Of a stretch of DNA of 64,000 nucleotides, positions 44,740 to 56,752 are shown piece after piece. The DNA comes from Burkholderiaceae bacterium. Lineage in GTDB: Bacteria; Pseudomonadota; Gammaproteobacteria; Burkholderiales; Burkholderiaceae_E. The stretch is from positions 1 through 64,000 of the forward strand of contig JAOSJU010000002.1 of the NCBI GenBank assembly GCA_027493945.1, given 5' to 3'. Positions within the stretch are counted from its first letter, which is position 1. Each line of letters starts with the position of its first letter. Both the position numbers and the translations under genes were made by a program. Below the pieces are notes generated by a model that was not told the DNA's origin, searched no databases, and worked only from the letters and a program-made list of their open reading frames with translations.

Positions 44740-45626
44740 CAGCGCACGATGCCGCGCGTGACGCCGTCGAGGAAGTCGGCGAGCAGCGCCAGGTCGCGGC
44801 GCGCGTCGGCGCCCAGCGGTTCGCCAGCGCCGGCGCCACCCTCGATCGCGCCGGTGCGGCTCTCGACCGCGCTCTGCGCTGCCTCGTTCGCCGCGGCCAA
44901 CGGCGCCACGCCTTGCGCGATCCAGGCGCGCAACCCCTCGCGCGCCTGCTGCAGCGTCGCGCCGCTCTTGTACAGCAGCCTGTAGGCGCGCCGGATCGCG
45001 TTGATCCGCGCGGCGTCGAAGCCGCGCCTGCGCAACCCCTCCGAGTTGATGCCGTGCGCCGCCGCGCTGCTGCCCGAGGCCATCACGTACGGCGGGATGT
45101 CGTGCAGCACCACGGTGCCGACGCCGGTCATCGCGTGGACCCCGATCTTGCAGAACTGGTGGACCTGCGTCGCCCCGCCGAGGATCACCCAGTCGCCGAT
45201 CTCGACATGGCCCGCGAGGTTGGTGCTGTTGGCGATGATCACGTGATCGCCGAGCACGCAGTCGTGGGCGACGTGCACGTAGGCCATGACCCATGCGTCG
45301 TTGCCGATCCGGGTCGTGCCGCGGTCCTGGGCGGTGCCACGATTGATCGTCGCGCACTCGCGGATCGTGTTGCCGTCGCCGATCTCGAGCGCGGTGGGCT
45401 CGCCGGCGTATTTCTTGTCCTGCGGCTCGGCACCGATCGACGCGAACTGGAAGATCCGGTTGTCGCGGCCGATCGTCGTGCGCCCCTCGACGACCACGTG
45501 CGGGCCGATCCGCGTGCCGGCGCCGATGCGCACCTGTGCGCCGATCGTCGAATACGCGCCGACCTCGACGCTGCTGTCGAGCTCGGCGCCCGGATCGACG
45601 ATCGCGGTCGGATGGATGCCGGGCAT
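44739..45626 (-). CDS. lpxA: UDP-N-acetylglucosamine acyltransferase
   Basis: 295 residues, a left-handed beta-helix of hexapeptide repeats (IHPTAIVDPGAELD, VGAYSTIGAQVRIGAG, and so on) with the catalytic-histidine region VAHDCVLGDHVIIAN. The C-terminal helical domain is longer than in E. coli (about 33 extra residues, acidic and alanine-rich). First step of lipid A synthesis. It follows fabZ by 7 bp. Confidence 0.95.
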   Translation of the reverse strand: MPGIHPTAIVDPGAELDSSVEVGAYSTIGAQVRIGAGTRIGPHVVVEGRTTIGRDNRIFQFASIGAEPQDKKYAGEPTALEIGDGNTIRECATINRGTAQDRGTTRIGNDAWVMAYVHVAHDCVLGDHVIIANSTNLAGHVEIGDWVILGGATQVHQFCKIGVHAMTGVGTVVLHDIPPYVMASGSSAAAHGINSEGLRRRGFDAARINAIRRAYRLLYKSGATLQQAREGLRAWIAQGVAPLAAANEAAQSAVESRTGAIEGGAGAGEPLGADARRDLALLADFLDGVTRGIVR

Positions 45627-45633
45627 CGGGGGT

Positions 45634-46116
45634 TCAGGCCGCGCCCGGGGCCGTGCCGTTGCCGTTGGTCGGCTCGATTTCGCGCAGCGTGCACATCAGC
45701 TCGGCCTCGGCGGCGACCTGGCCGTCGACGGTGGCCTTGCCCGCGTACTTCCAGATCGAGCGCGAGATGCGAACGATCTCGACCTCGAGCATCAGTTGAT
45801 CGCCGGGAACGACCGGGCGCTTGAAGCGCGCGCTGTCGATACCGACGAAGTAGTAGACGGTGCTTGCGTCGGAGACGCGCCCCATCGTCTGGAACGACAG
45901 GATGCCCGCCGCCTGCGCCAGCGCCTCGACCTGCAGTACCCCCGGCATCACCGGCAGGTACGGAAAGTGTCCGGTGAAGAACGGCTCGTTGATCGAGACG
46001 TTCTTCACCGCGAGGATGCGCTTGCCCTTGTCGAGCTCGAGCACCCGGTCGACGAGCAGCATCGGATAGCGATGCGGCAGATGTTCGAGAATCGCGCGGA
46101 TGTCGAGCACGGTCAT
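45634..46116 (-). CDS. fabZ: 3-hydroxyacyl-ACP dehydratase FabZ
   Basis: 160 residues. A hot-dog fold with [39 protein letters not shown] (the catalytic His and later Glu) and [11 protein letters not shown]. Dehydrates hydroxyacyl-ACP in fatty acid synthesis and competes with LpxA/LpxD for substrate, which explains the shared operon. The ATG overlaps the lpxD stop by 4 bp. Confidence 0.97.
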   Translation of the reverse strand: MTVLDIRAILEHLPHRYPMLLVDRVLELDKGKRILAVKNVSINEPFFTGHFPYLPVMPGVLQVEALAQAAGILSFQTMGRVSDASTVYYFVGIDSARFKRPVVPGDQLMLEVEIVRISRSIWKYAGKATVDGQVAAEAELMCTLREIEPTNGNGTAPGAA

Positions 46117-47165
46117 CGTTCTTCCCTGTCGGTTCGTTCGAGCCGGCGCAGACGCTCGCGCCATTGCGGAAGCTGCCTGAGCAGCGCCGCCGACTTTTCC
46201 CAGTCGGCATTGTCCATCAGCGGGAACACGCCCGAATAGAAGCCCGGCTGGCGGATCGACCGCGTCACCAGGCTCATCGCGGAAATCGTCACGTCGTCGC
46301 AGATCTCGAGGTGCCCAAGGATGCCCGCGCCGCCGCCGATGCGGCAGCGGCGCCCGATCACCGCGCTGCCGGCGATGCCCACGCAGCCTGCGATCGCGGT
46401 GTGCTCGCCCAGGCGCACGTTGTGCGCCACCTGGATCAGGTTGTCGAGCTTGCAGCCGTCGCCGATCACCGTGTCTTCCAGCGCGCCGCGGTCGATCGTG
46501 CAATTGGCGCCGATCTCCACCGAGTTGCCGATGACCACCGCGCCGAGCTGGGGGATCTTCTCCCAGCCCTGTGGCCCGCTGGCAAAGCCGAAGCCGTCGG
46601 CGCCGACCACGGTGCCGGCGAACACGGTGCAGTCGTTGCCGATCGCGCAGTCGTGCTCGATCGTGACCCGCGGATGCAGGCGGCAGCCGGTGCCGATCAC
46701 GCTGCCCGCGCCGACCGAGACGCCGGCTTCGAGCACGCTGCCGTCGCCGATGCGCGCACCCTCGCCGACGACGACGAAAGGCCCGATGGCGACCTCGCGG
46801 CCCAGGCTTGCGCCGGGTGCGACGACCGCGGCCGGATGCACGCCGCGGGCGACCGGACGCGCGAGCAGCGCGGCCATCTCGCGGGCGATCTGCCCGAATG
46901 CGCGGTGTGCGTCCTCGACTTCGATCAGCGCGCAACCCGCGGCCACTTCGCCGGCCAGCGCCGCAGGCGCCAGCACCGCGCCGGCATGCGTTTGCCGGGC
47001 CTGCGCGGCGTGGCGCGCCGAAGCGAGAAAACTGAGGTCGTCGGTGCCCGCCGCGCCCGGGCTGGCCAGCGCATGGATGCGCCGATCGGGGTCGCCGCGG
47101 CGCAGCGGCGCCCCGAGTCGGCGCGCCAGTTCCGCGATCGTCAGTCCCTCTGCGAGGCGGCGCAT
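46113..47165 (-). CDS. lpxD: UDP-3-O-acylglucosamine N-acyltransferase
   Basis: 350 residues. The N-terminal uridine-binding domain ([27 protein letters not shown]) is followed by hexapeptide repeats ([20 protein letters not shown]) and the catalytic-His segment [15 protein letters not shown]. Third step of lipid A synthesis. Gene intact. Confidence 0.96.
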   Translation of the reverse strand: MRRLAEGLTIAELARRLGAPLRRGDPDRRIHALASPGAAGTDDLSFLASARHAAQARQTHAGAVLAPAALAGEVAAGCALIEVEDAHRAFGQIAREMAALLARPVARGVHPAAVVAPGASLGREVAIGPFVVVGEGARIGDGSVLEAGVSVGAGSVIGTGCRLHPRVTIEHDCAIGNDCTVFAGTVVGADGFGFASGPQGWEKIPQLGAVVIGNSVEIGANCTIDRGALEDTVIGDGCKLDNLIQVAHNVRLGEHTAIAGCVGIAGSAVIGRRCRIGGGAGILGHLEICDDVTISAMSLVTRSIRQPGFYSGVFPLMDNADWEKSAALLRQLPQWRERLRRLERTDREER

Positions 47166-47219
47166 CGCGGACGCCCGGTCAGGGAGTCGCGGCCACCGCG
47201 AACGGCAGGTGCGCCGGCA

Positions 47220-47726
47220 CTACTGCTTGCCGTTGCCGAGCGCGCGCAACACCTTGTCGGTGATGTCGATACGCGGGCTCGCGAACACCGCTTCCTGCAG
47301 GATGAGGTCGTACTTCTCCTGCTCGGCGATCTGCTTGATCACGCGGTTCGCCTTGTCGATGACCTGCGAGAGTTCCTCGTTGCGCCGCTGGTTCAGGTCT
47401 TCGCGGAACTCGCGCTGCTTGCGCTGGTATTCCTTCTCGACTTCGGCAAGCTCGCGCTGGCGCTTCTGGCGCTCGGACTCGCTGGTGACCGCCGCATCGC
47501 GGTCGACCCGCTCGCCGAGCGACTTGAGCCGCGCGGCCATGTCCTGCAGCTCCTTGTCGCGCCGGCTGAACTCCTGCTCGAGCTTCTGCTGCGCGGCCTT
47601 CGCCGGGCCGGCATCGCGCAGGATGCGCTCGGTGTTCACGAAGCCGATCTTGCCCGCTTCCTGCGCGCTCGCCAGCGCACAGCCGGTGGCCGGGCAGCAC
47701 GCCGCGAAAGTCCTGACAAGCTTCAT
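47220..47726 (-). CDS. OmpH/Skp-family periplasmic chaperone
   Basis: 168 residues from ATG 47726, preceded by AGGAAGGGC. A signal peptide (KLVRTFAACCPATGCALASA) is followed by IGFVNTERILRDAGPAK and a long coiled coil (KRQRELAEVEKEYQRKQREF) ending ITDKVLRALGNGK. Delivers outer-membrane proteins to BamA, encoded directly upstream in the operon. Confidence 0.93.
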   Translation of the reverse strand: MKLVRTFAACCPATGCALASAQEAGKIGFVNTERILRDAGPAKAAQQKLEQEFSRRDKELQDMAARLKSLGERVDRDAAVTSESERQKRQRELAEVEKEYQRKQREFREDLNQRRNEELSQVIDKANRVIKQIAEQEKYDLILQEAVFASPRIDITDKVLRALGNGKQ

Positions 47727-47799
47727 CCAGCCCTTCCTGCTGATCGCGTCGATTCGAGGCGTGGATTGTCGCACAGTTGCAACGACGGGCAAGCCGCGC

Positions 47800-50153
47800 T
47801 CAGAAGCCGGTGCCGATCTGGAACTGGAAGCGCTGGCTGCGGTCGCCCTCCTGCTTGCGGATCGGGTAGCCGAGGCTCAGCTTCAGCGGGCCGATCGGGG
47901 ACAGCCAGGTCAGGCCGACGCCGGCCGAGTAGCGCAGGGCGCTCGCGCTGAACGACTCGCCTTCGGCGAGCACCGTGCCGGCGTCGAAGAACACGAACGT
48001 GCGGATCGTGCGGTCGCGACCGGTGCCCGGCAGCGGAAACAGCATCTCGGCATTGCCGACGATGCGGGTTACGCCGCCCAGCGGCACGTCGCGGGTGCCC
48101 CCGCCGGGCAGCGTCTCGATCTCGTGCGGGCCGATCGAACTGGGGTAGTAGCCGCGCACCGAACCGATGCCGCCGGCATAGAAGTTCTTGAACAGGGGAT
48201 ACTCCATGCCGCCGAAGCCGCGCCCGAAGCCGAGGTCGCCGTTGAGCGCGAGCGTGAGGTCGCGCGTCATGGGGTAGTACCACTGGTGCCGGTAGGTGGT
48301 CCGCCAGTACCTCAGTTCGGCCGCCGGCAGCGTCACCTCGAGGGCGGCGCTCTGCAGGCGCCCGCGGGTGGGGTTCAGTGCGCTGTCGCGGCTGTCGCGG
48401 CTCCAGCCCAGCACGCCGAGCAGCGCGGTGCTCGAGGTGCCGAAGTCGTCGACGAAGTCGACGTAGCGCTGCGGCGCCAGCGGCCCGAGGTCCACGTCGT
48501 TGCGCTCGTAGGTCATGCCGAAGCTGACCCGGTCGTACTCGGTGTAGGGCACGCCGAAGCGCAGCCCCACGCCGCTGGCGCGCGTGCGGTAGTCGCCGAG
48601 GTTCAGCTCGGCGGCGTTGAAGGTGCGGGTGTACAGGTCGAAGCTGCGGCTGACGCCTTCCGGAGTGAAGTACGGATCGGTCTGCGACAACACGACCGAG
48701 CGCGACAGCCGGCTGGTGTTCAGCTGAAGCGCCACCGACTTGCCCGTGCCGAGGAAGTTCGGCTGCACGATCGAACCGGAGAGGATCACCTTGTCGGTGC
48801 TGGAGAAGCCGATGCCCAGCGAGATGTTGCCGGTCGGTTGCTCGGTGACGACCACGCTCAGGTCGACCTGGTCGGGGGCATCGGCCACCGGCCGGTTCTC
48901 GATCTTCACCTCGGTGAAATAGCCGAGCCGCTCGAGCCGCTCGCGCGACAGCCGGATCTTGTCGGAGTCGTACCAGGCGTCTTCGTACTGGCGGAACTCG
49001 CGGCGGATCACCTCGTCGCGGGTGCGCACGTTGCCGGCGATGTCGATGCGCCGGACGTAGACGCGCCGGCCCGGGTCGATCAGGATGTCGAAGGAGACCT
49101 CGCGCTTTTCCCGGTCGATCTGCGGCACCGCGTTGACGTTGGCGAACGCGTAGCCGAGCGTGCCGAGCTTCTCGGTGATGCGCCTGGTGGTGTCGGTGAG
49201 CTTGCCGCCCGAGAACACGTCGCCCGGGGCCAACTGCACCAGCGGCTCGAATTCGGCCTGGCGCCCGAGCAGTTCGCCGCCGAAGCGGATCGCCGACACG
49301 CGGTATTGCTCGCCTTCGTTGACGTCGATGGTGATCTCCACGCCCTCCTTGTCGGGCGAGATCGACACCTGCGTCGACTCGACGTTGAACTTCGAGGTAG
49401 CCGCGGTCGAGGTAGAACGAGCGCAGCGTTTCGAGGTCGCCGGCGAGCTTCTCGCGCGCGTACTGGTCGGATTTCGAGTACCAGGTGAACCGGTGGGCGT
49501 GGACAGGGTCATCTCGTCGAGCAGGCGCTTGGTGCCGAACGCCCGGTTGCCGACGAAGCGGATCGCCGTGATCTTCGCGGTCTCGCCTTCCTCGATCGCA
49601 ATCGAGATGCCGACGCGATTGCGCTTCGAGCGGCGTGATCGTGGAGGTGACGCGCGCCGCATAGCGGCCGCGCGACAGGTATTGCCGCTTGATCTCCTGT
49701 TCGGCGCGCTTCGAGCGTGGCGCGATCGAAGATGCGCGACTCGGCAAGCCCCTGCTCGCGCAGCACCTTCTTCAGCGTGTCGGTGTCGAATTCCTTCGCG
49801 CCGGTGATCTCGACCGAAGCGATCGCGGGCCGCTCCTCGACGTAGACCACGAGAACGTCGCCCTCGGCCTCGATGCGCACGTCGCGGTAGAAACCGGTGG
49901 CGAACAGCGCCTTGACCGCCTCGCTGGCCTTCTCGTCGGTGATGCGGTCGCCCACGCGCACCGGCAGGTAGCTGAACACGGTGCCCGGTTCGGTACGCTG
50001 CACGCCTTCCACGCGGATGTCGCGGATCACGAAGGGCTCGAAGGCGAGAGCGGGTCCGCTGGCGGCCGCGCAGGCCAGGGCGGTGGCGAATACGACCAGC
50101 GCAAGGCGCGCCGATCCCGGCTTGCGCCCCGGTCGGCGTCGGTCGAATGCCAT
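47800..50153 (-). CDS. bamA: Outer-membrane assembly factor BamA, four apparent frameshifts
   Basis: 783 residues after four one-base corrections (about 49393, 49491, 49627 and 49712). A signal peptide and five POTRA domains (FVIRDIRVEGVQRTEPGTVF at the start) lead into the surface-antigen barrel ending RSQRFQFQIGTGF. The barrel half is uninterrupted. Three of the four sites read CTTCGAG on the plus strand, where CTCGAG (or similar) restores the frame. Inserts beta-barrel proteins in the outer membrane; essential, so the frameshifts are almost surely sequence errors. Confidence 0.95.
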
Positions 50154-50156
50154 GCG

Positions 50157-51518
50157 TCAGGAACCGATCAGGCGGGTGATGTCGTTGAACAGGGCCAACG
50201 CCATCATCATCATGATGATCGCCAGGCCGGCTTTTTGTGTGATCACCACGAAGCGCTCCGACAGTGGCCTGCCACGGGCCGCTTCGAGCGCGTAATATAC
50301 CAAATGCCCCCCGTCGAGCACCGGGATCGGCAGCAGGTTCAGCACGCCGAGGCTGATGCTGATCAGCGCCAGGAAGCTCGCGTACGCGAGCCATCCCACG
50401 CGCACCGACTGCCCCGCCAGGTCGGCAATCGTCACCGGCCCGCTCAGGTTGCGCAGCGACAGTTCGCCCATCAGCATCTTGCCGAGCATGCGCAGCGAAA
50501 ATACCGACATGTCCCAGGTCTGGCGCACGCCCTGCCCCAGCGATTCGAGCGCGCCGTAGCGCACCGTCTGCATCAGCAGGCGATCCTGCAGCCCCGCACC
50601 GATGCGCCCGATCGGCGCGGCGCCTTCCCCGCCGGGCGCGGCCACGAGCTCGGGCGTCACCGCGAGCGTGAGCTGGTCGCGCCCGCGCTGCACCGTGAAC
50701 GACAGCGGCTTGCCGGCGCTCGCCTTCACCCGCTCGATCACGTCGGAGGCGCGGCGCACCGGGCTGCCGCCCACCGACAGCAGTTCGTCGCCCGCGAGCA
50801 GCCCGTCGCGCTCCGCGGCCGCACCGCTGACGAGGTTGCCGATCATCACCTTGCCCGGCGCCAGTCGCAGGCCGAGCGTCGCAAGGAAGTCGTGCTCGGC
50901 TTCGTCGGGCGGCAGCCCGCGCGTGTCGATGCGCGCCTGGACCGCGCTGCCCTGCCGCTGCACCCCCAGCACGCTGTCGCGCCGCTCGATCACCGGCCCG
51001 AGCAGCTTCAGGCGCACGTCGTTCCACGAGCGCACCGCGTCGCCGTCGACCGCGAGAATGCGATCGCCGTCGTGCAGTTGCGCGACCGCGGCCGCGGTGC
51101 CTGCGGCCGGCTGGTCGATCACCGGCACAGGCTCCTCGGTGCCGATCCAGCCCATCGCCGCGTACAGCACGATCGCCAGCAGGAAGTTGGCCAGCGGCCC
51201 GGCCACCACGATCGCCGAGCGTTGTACGAGCGTCTTGCGCGTGAACGCGCGCGGCAACTCATGCGGGGCGATCGGTCCGCTGGCCGCGTCGCGCTCGTCG
51301 AGCATGCGCACGTAGCCGCCCAGCGGCACCGCCGCGATCGTCCACTCGGTGCGGTCGGGACCCACGCGCCAGGACAGCAGCGGCTTGCCGAAGCCGATCG
51401 AAAAGCGCAGCACCCTGACGTCGCACCAGCGCGCGACCAGGTAGTGGCCGAGCTCGTGCACGAAGATGAGCAGCGTGAGCGCTGCGAGGAACGCGGCCAG
51501 CGTCTGCAGCCCGTTCAT
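50157..51518 (-). CDS. rseP: Site-2 protease RseP
   Basis: 453 residues. Zinc motif HELGH in [18 protein letters not shown] (about residue 22), PDZ region ([33 protein letters not shown]) and the third metal ligand [12 protein letters not shown]. Cleaves anti-sigma factors and signal-peptide remnants in the inner membrane. Overlaps dxr by 4 bp and ends 3 bp before bamA. Confidence 0.96.
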   Translation of the reverse strand: MNGLQTLAAFLAALTLLIFVHELGHYLVARWCDVRVLRFSIGFGKPLLSWRVGPDRTEWTIAAVPLGGYVRMLDERDAASGPIAPHELPRAFTRKTLVQRSAIVVAGPLANFLLAIVLYAAMGWIGTEEPVPVIDQPAAGTAAAVAQLHDGDRILAVDGDAVRSWNDVRLKLLGPVIERRDSVLGVQRQGSAVQARIDTRGLPPDEAEHDFLATLGLRLAPGKVMIGNLVSGAAAERDGLLAGDELLSVGGSPVRRASDVIERVKASAGKPLSFTVQRGRDQLTLAVTPELVAAPGGEGAAPIGRIGAGLQDRLLMQTVRYGALESLGQGVRQTWDMSVFSLRMLGKMLMGELSLRNLSGPVTIADLAGQSVRVGWLAYASFLALISISLGVLNLLPIPVLDGGHLVYYALEAARGRPLSERFVVITQKAGLAIIMMMMALALFNDITRLIGS

Positions 51519-52711
51519 GCCGCGCGCCTCGCCAGCTGGCCGCGGGCAAACGAGCGCGCCTCGCGGTCGATGTCGAGCACCTCGTCGACGTCGGCGCCTG
51601 CCGCGCGCGAACCCGACGCCGCCAGCGCCGCCTCGGCGACCGCCGCGATGCCCGGAAAGCGCAGGTCGCCGGCGAGGAAGGCGGCAACCGCGACCTCGTT
51701 GGCCGCATTGAGCACGCATGGCGCCGCACCGCCCGCGCGCAGCGCTTCGTGCGCGAGCCGCAGGCACGGGAACCGTTGCAGGTCGGGCGCCTCGAACTCG
51801 AGACTGCCCACCGCTGCCGGGCTGAGCGGTGCGACGCCGCTGTCGATGCGCTCGGGATGCGCGAGCGCGTGCGCGATAGGCGTGCGCATGTCGGGGTTGC
51901 CGAGCTGGGCGAGCATCGAGCCGTCCTCGTATTCGACCATCGAGTGGACGATGCTCTGCGGGTGCACCAGCACGTCGAGTCGGGACTCCGGCACGCCGAA
52001 CAGGTACGAGGCCTCGATCAGTTCGAGCCCCTTGTTCATCATCGTCGCCGAGTCGACCGAAATCTTGCGGCCCATCGACCATCTTGGGTGGGCGCAGGCC
52101 TGCTCGGGGGTGGCCTGCAGCATCTCGGCAGTGCTGGCGCGCCGGAACGGGCCCCCCGAGGCGGTGAGCACGATGCGCCGCACGCCGGGGGTCGCGGCGC
52201 CGGTGCGCTGGCCCGCCGGCAAACATTGGAAGATCGCGTTGTGCTCGCTGTCGATCGGCAGCACGGTGGCCCCGCCCTCGCGGCAGGCGCGCAGGAACAC
52301 CTCGCCCGCCATCACCAGCGATTCCTTGTTGGCGAGCAGGATCCGCTTGCCCGCGCGCGCCGCCGCGACCGCCGGCGTGAGGCCGGCGGCCCCGACGATT
52401 GCTGCCATGACCGTGTCGACCTGCGGATGCGCGGCGACCTCGGCCAGCGCCGCCTCGCCCCAGAACACATCCGTCTCGCAGCCGGCGGCCACGAGCCGCG
52501 CACGCGCGGCCGCGGCGGCCGAGGCATCGCCGAGCACCGCGCAAGCCGGCCGGTGGCGCAGGCACAGCGCGACCAGCGCGTCGACCTGGCGATGCGCCGA
52601 AAGCGCGAACACGCGATAGCGCCCGGGATGCCGGGCGACGACGTCGAGCGTGCTCAGGCCGATCGAGCCGGTGGCCCCGAGTATCGTGAGCGTGCGTACG
52701 GCGGACTGCAT
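51515..52711 (-). CDS. dxr: 1-deoxy-D-xylulose-5-phosphate reductoisomerase
   Basis: 398 residues: NADPH motif [29 protein letters not shown], the metal and substrate region [18 protein letters not shown] and [18 protein letters not shown]. First committed step of the MEP isoprenoid pathway. Gene intact. Confidence 0.97.
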   Translation of the reverse strand: MQSAVRTLTILGATGSIGLSTLDVVARHPGRYRVFALSAHRQVDALVALCLRHRPACAVLGDASAAAAARARLVAAGCETDVFWGEAALAEVAAHPQVDTVMAAIVGAAGLTPAVAAARAGKRILLANKESLVMAGEVFLRACREGGATVLPIDSEHNAIFQCLPAGQRTGAATPGVRRIVLTASGGPFRRASTAEMLQATPEQACAHPRWSMGRKISVDSATMMNKGLELIEASYLFGVPESRLDVLVHPQSIVHSMVEYEDGSMLAQLGNPDMRTPIAHALAHPERIDSGVAPLSPAAVGSLEFEAPDLQRFPCLRLAHEALRAGGAAPCVLNAANEVAVAAFLAGDLRFPGIAAVAEAALAASGSRAAGADVDEVLDIDREARSFARGQLARRAA

Positions 52712-52718
52712 CCGGGGA

Positions 52719-53540
52719 TTATCCCAGCAGGCGATGCAGCAGCATGGCCGCCGGCATGGTCGGGATCATCGCATCGATGCGATCGAGCACGCCGCCGTGG
52801 CCCGGCAGCAGCGTGCCGCTGTCCTTCACGCCGGCCTGGCGCTTGAGCAGCGACTCGTGCAGGTCGCCGACGATCGACAGCGCGGCCAGGCCCACCAGCG
52901 CCAGTACCGCCGCCGGCGCCGGCCAGTGCGCCAGCAGTTGCGCCGGCAAGCCCTGCGAGAGCGCAGGCACCGAAGCCGCCGCCAGCCCGAGCACGGCGAC
53001 CGCGACGAAGCCACCGAACGCGCCTTCCCAGCTCTTTCCCGGACTGATCGACGGCGCGAGCTTGCGCCGGCCGAACGCGCGGCCTGCGAAATAGGCCGCG
53101 ATGTCGGCCACCCAGACGATCGCCATCGCCACCAGCAGCGCCACCGGCCCGATGTCGCGCAAGGCGAGCAGCGCGACCCAGCAGGCGAGCAGCAGCGCCG
53201 CCGCCAGCGGCCAGCCGCCGCCGCGCGCGTCGTGGCGCCGCAGCCGCAGCGGCCCGAGGACCACCCACAGCACGGTGGCCGCCGCACAGGTCGCCGGCAC
53301 GAGCCAGGACGGCCAGCCGCCGCGCTCGTGCCACGCGAGCAGCGCGGCGCCGATCGCCGCGAGCGTGGCCGCCGCCACGCCGGCGGCGCGGCGATGCCCG
53401 AGCAGCCGGCTCCATTCGTGCGCGGCCGCCGCGAGGAACACCAGCGTGACCGCGCCCCAGATCCAGGCCACGGGCGCGAAGATTGCCGGCAACAGCAGCG
53501 CCAGCAGGACCAGGGCGGTGACGACGCGCTTGGCGAGCAT
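52719..53540 (-). CDS. cdsA: Phosphatidate cytidylyltransferase
   Basis: 273 residues with about seven to eight membrane segments. The CdsA signature runs over [21 protein letters not shown] then [14 protein letters not shown] (given in two parts). Makes CDP-diacylglycerol for phospholipid synthesis. ATG 53540 is 11 bp after uppS; the frame extends upstream through uppS only because that gene is shifted. Confidence 0.94.
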   Translation of the reverse strand: MLAKRVVTALVLLALLLPAIFAPVAWIWGAVTLVFLAAAAHEWSRLLGHRRAAGVAAATLAAIGAALLAWHERGGWPSWLVPATCAAATVLWVVLGPLRLRRHDARGGGWPLAAALLLACWVALLALRDIGPVALLVAMAIVWVADIAAYFAGRAFGRRKLAPSISPGKSWEGAFGGFVAVAVLGLAAASVPALSQGLPAQLLAHWPAPAAVLALVGLAALSIVGDLHESLLKRQAGVKDSGTLLPGHGGVLDRIDAMIPTMPAAMLLHRLLG

Positions 53541-53551
53541 CGGCAGGATGT

Positions 53552-54326
53552 TCAGCCGGAGGTCGCGGCGGCCGCGACCTGCGCACTGGTTCGCCCGAAG
53601 CGCCGCTCGCGGGTCGCATAGGACTCGATGGCCCGATCGAGGGCGGCGGCGTCGAAGTCGGGCCACCAGGCGTCGGTGAAGTACAGCTCGGTGTAGGCGA
53701 GCTGCCAGAGCAGGAAATTGCTGATCCGCTGCTCGCCGCCGGTGCGGATGAACAGATCGGGCTCGGGCGCGTAGGCCATTGCCAGGTGCTTCGCGAGCGC
53801 CTGCTCGGCAAACAGCTCGGGGTGCCGCGCCAGCTCGGGCTCCTCGCGCAGCGCTGCCTGCACCGCCTGGAGGATGTCCCAGCGCCCGCCGTAGTTGGCC
53901 GCGATCGTGAGCGTCATGCGCTCGTTGGCGGCGGTGCGCGCCTCGGCCTGGGCGATCAGGTCGCGCAGGCGCGGCTCGAACGCCGAGAGTTCGCCCACCA
54001 CCCGCAGCCGGATGCCGTTCTTCTGCAGCTGCGTGACTTCGCGCTTCGAGCGCCGAGATGAACAGGCGCATCAGCACCGACACTTCCTCGGCCGGCCGGC
54101 GCCAGTTCTCGGAGCTGAACGCGAACAGGGTGAGAAACCCGACGCCGCGGCGCGCGCAGGCCTCGACGGTGGCGCGCACCGCTTCCACGCCTTTCGCATG
54201 CCCGGCCACGCGCGGCAGGCGACGCGCGGTGGCCCAGCGGCCGTTGCCGTCCATGATGATCGCGACATGGCGCGGGATCGCGCGATGCCCGGGGATCGCC
54301 ACGGTGGAGCTGGTGAAGGTGGACAT
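53552..54326 (-). CDS. uppS: Undecaprenyl diphosphate synthase, one apparent frameshift
   Basis: 257 residues after dropping one base at CTTCGAG (54044-54050). [13 protein letters not shown] (catalytic Asp), [10 protein letters not shown] and [12 protein letters not shown] are in the first frame, and [14 protein letters not shown] to [19 protein letters not shown] in the second. Makes the C55 lipid carrier for cell wall. Essential. Confidence 0.94.
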
Positions 54327-54365
54327 CGAGGTAGCGTGATCGGCGGCCGCGCGATGCACCGCGCG

Positions 54366-54927
54366 CTAGACGGTCATGATCTCCTGTTCCTTGACCGTGA
54401 GCATCCTGTCGATCTCCACCACGAAGCGGTCGGTGAGCTTCTGCACGTCTTCCTGGGCGCGCCGCTCGTCGTCCTCGGAGATCTCCTTGTCCTTGAGCAG
54501 CTTCTTGAGGTGCTCGTTGGCGTCGCGGCGCAGGTTGCGCACCGCCACCTTGGCCTGCTCGCCTTCGTGCTTGACCACCTTGGTGAGCTCGCGCCGGCGC
54601 TCCTCGGACAGCGGCGGCATCGGCACGCGGATCAGGTCGCCGCTGGTGGACGGATTCAGGCCGAGGTCGGATTCGCGTATCGCCTTGTCGACGACCTGCA
54701 CCATCTTCTTCTCCCGAGGGCTGGACCGCAATCGTCCGCGCGTCCTGGACGGTGACGTTGGCCACCTGGCCGATCGGCACCATGCTGCCGTAGTAGTCGA
54801 CGTGGATGTGATCGAGCAGCCCCGCGTGCGCGCGCCCGGTGCGGATCTTGGCCAGCCCCGCCCGGAGCGACTCGATCGATTTCTGCATCTTCTGCTCGGC
54901 CGACTTGCGGACCTCGGCGATGCTCAT
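54366..54927 (-). CDS. frr: Ribosome recycling factor, one apparent frameshift
   Basis: 186 residues after removing one base at 54711-54720 (CTCCCGAGGG). [17 protein letters not shown] and [15 protein letters not shown] are in the first frame; [21 protein letters not shown] and the end in the second. Splits post-termination ribosomes with EF-G. Confidence 0.95.
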
Positions 54928-54936
54928 GCTATCTCC

Positions 54937-55699
54937 CTAAACGTGGACGAGCGTGCCCTCGTCGTCGCTGCTCAGCGCGCGGCGCAGCGCGCCTTCTTCC
55001 GAGGATCGAGAACACCTTGATCGGCAGCTTCTGGTCGCGGCACAGCGCGAACGCGGTCGCGTCCATCACCTTCAGGTGGCGCGCGATCGCCTCGTCGAAG
55101 CTGATGCTGCGGAAGCGCTTCGCGTCGGGATCGGTCATCGGGTCGGAGCTGTAGACGCCGTCGACCTTGGTGGCCTTGAGCACCAGCTCGACGCCCATTT
55201 CCGCCCCGCGCAGCGCCGCCGCCGTGTCGGTGGTGAAGAACGGATTGCCGGTGCCGGCCGCGAAGATGACGACCTTGCCCTCTTCGAGATAGCGCAGCGC
55301 CTTGGGCCGGATGTAGGGCTCGACCACCTGCTCGATCTTCAGCGCCGACTGCACCCGGGCGACCACGCCGCGCTGGCGCAGCGCGTCCTGCAGCGCGAGC
55401 GAGTTCATCACGGTGGCCAGCATGCCCATGTAGTCGGCCGTGGCGCGGTCCATGCCGGCCGCCCCGCCGGCGACCCCGCGAAAGATGTTCCCGCCACCGA
55501 TCACGATCGCCAGTTCGAGCCCCGAGGCGACCACGTCGGCAATCTCGCCGACCATGCGCTCGATGGTGTCGCGGTCGATCCCGTAGGCCTCCTCGCCCAT
55601 CAGCGCTTCGCCGGATAGCTTCAGCAGCACGCGGCGATAGGCCAGCGTGCGGGCAGGCGGCGCCACGCTCGCGCGGGCCAGGCTGTCGTTCGAACTCAC
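54937..55699 (-). CDS. pyrH: UMP kinase, one apparent frameshift near the 3' end
   Basis: 253 residues after removing one base at TTCCGAG (54997-55003), which restores [23 protein letters not shown] and a TAG at 54937. [39 protein letters not shown] and [11 protein letters not shown] are the amino-acid kinase motifs. Uncorrected, the protein would end in an unrelated basic tail. Confidence 0.95.
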
Positions 55700-55784
55700 G
55701 CACCCTCCTGATCGGCGCGACCGCGCAAGACTGGATCGGGGCCGCGCCGCCCGGAATTATGGGGCTTTTCGGGAACGAATGCTG

Positions 55785-56676
55785 TCACCGGGCCGCGGCG
55801 GCAGCCGCCTGCGCGGCGACCTCGGCGGCGAAGTCGGTCTGCTTCTTCTCGATGCCCTCGCCGACCACGTACAGCTCGAACCGGGCGACCCGGGCGCCGC
55901 GCTGCGAGAGCAGCTGCTCGACGGTGAGCTTGTCGTCCTTGACGAAGGGCTGGCCGAGAAGCGTGACCTCCTTCAGGTATTTCTGGACCGTGCCCTCGAC
56001 CATCTTCGCGACGATCTCGGCCGGCTTGCCCGACTCGGCGGCCTTCTGCTGCGCGATCGAGCGCTCCCCGCTCGACGTCGTCGGCCGACACTCCGGACTT
56101 CGACAGCGCCTTGGGTTTGCTGGCTGCGACGTGCATCGCGAGGTCTTTCGCCAGAGCCTCGTCGCCGCCGTCGACGTCGATCAGCACGCCGATCTTCGAG
56201 CCGCCGTGCACGTAGCTGGCCAGCCGGCCCTCGGCGGCAACGCGCGCGAAGCGGCGGATGCTCATGTTCTCGCCGATGCGCCCGACCAGCGCGGTGCGCG
56301 TGGTCTCGACCGTGCTCTCGCCCATCGGCAGCGACGACAGCGCGGCCACGTCGGACGGCGCGGCGCGGGCCACCAGCGCGGCCAGGTCGCGAACGAACGC
56401 GAGGAAATCGTCGTTCCTGGCGACGAAGTCGGTCTCGCAGTTCACCTCGACGATCGCCCCCAGCTTGCGGTCGTCGGCCAGCCAGATGCCGACCACGCCT
56501 TCGGCCGTGACGCGCGCGGCCGCCTTGCTCGCCTTGTTGCCGAGCTTCACGCGCAGGATTTCCTCGGCGCGAGCCATGTCGCCGCCAGCCTCGGTGAGCG
56601 CTTTCTTGCACTCCATCATCGGCGCGTCGGTCTTCTCGCGCAGTTCCTTCACCATGCTCGCGGTGATTTCCGCCAT
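55785..56676 (-). CDS. tsf: Elongation factor Ts, one apparent frameshift
   Basis: 296 residues after removing one base from C4 at 56066-56069. [19 protein letters not shown] and [14 protein letters not shown] are family signatures in the first frame; the end, [21 protein letters not shown], is in another. Recycles EF-Tu. Follows rpsB as usual. Confidence 0.95.
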
Positions 56677-56752
56677 CGCATTGCTCCTGTGTCGGCCCGT
56701 GGCGGGCCGGTCGTTCCCGTGACGGCCGCTCAGGCCTCCCCGCCGTCGACCC

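Noticed and set aside
46321..49488. Plus-strand open frame of about 1,050 codons
   Set aside because: Antisense to lpxD, ompH and bamA; no family resemblance.
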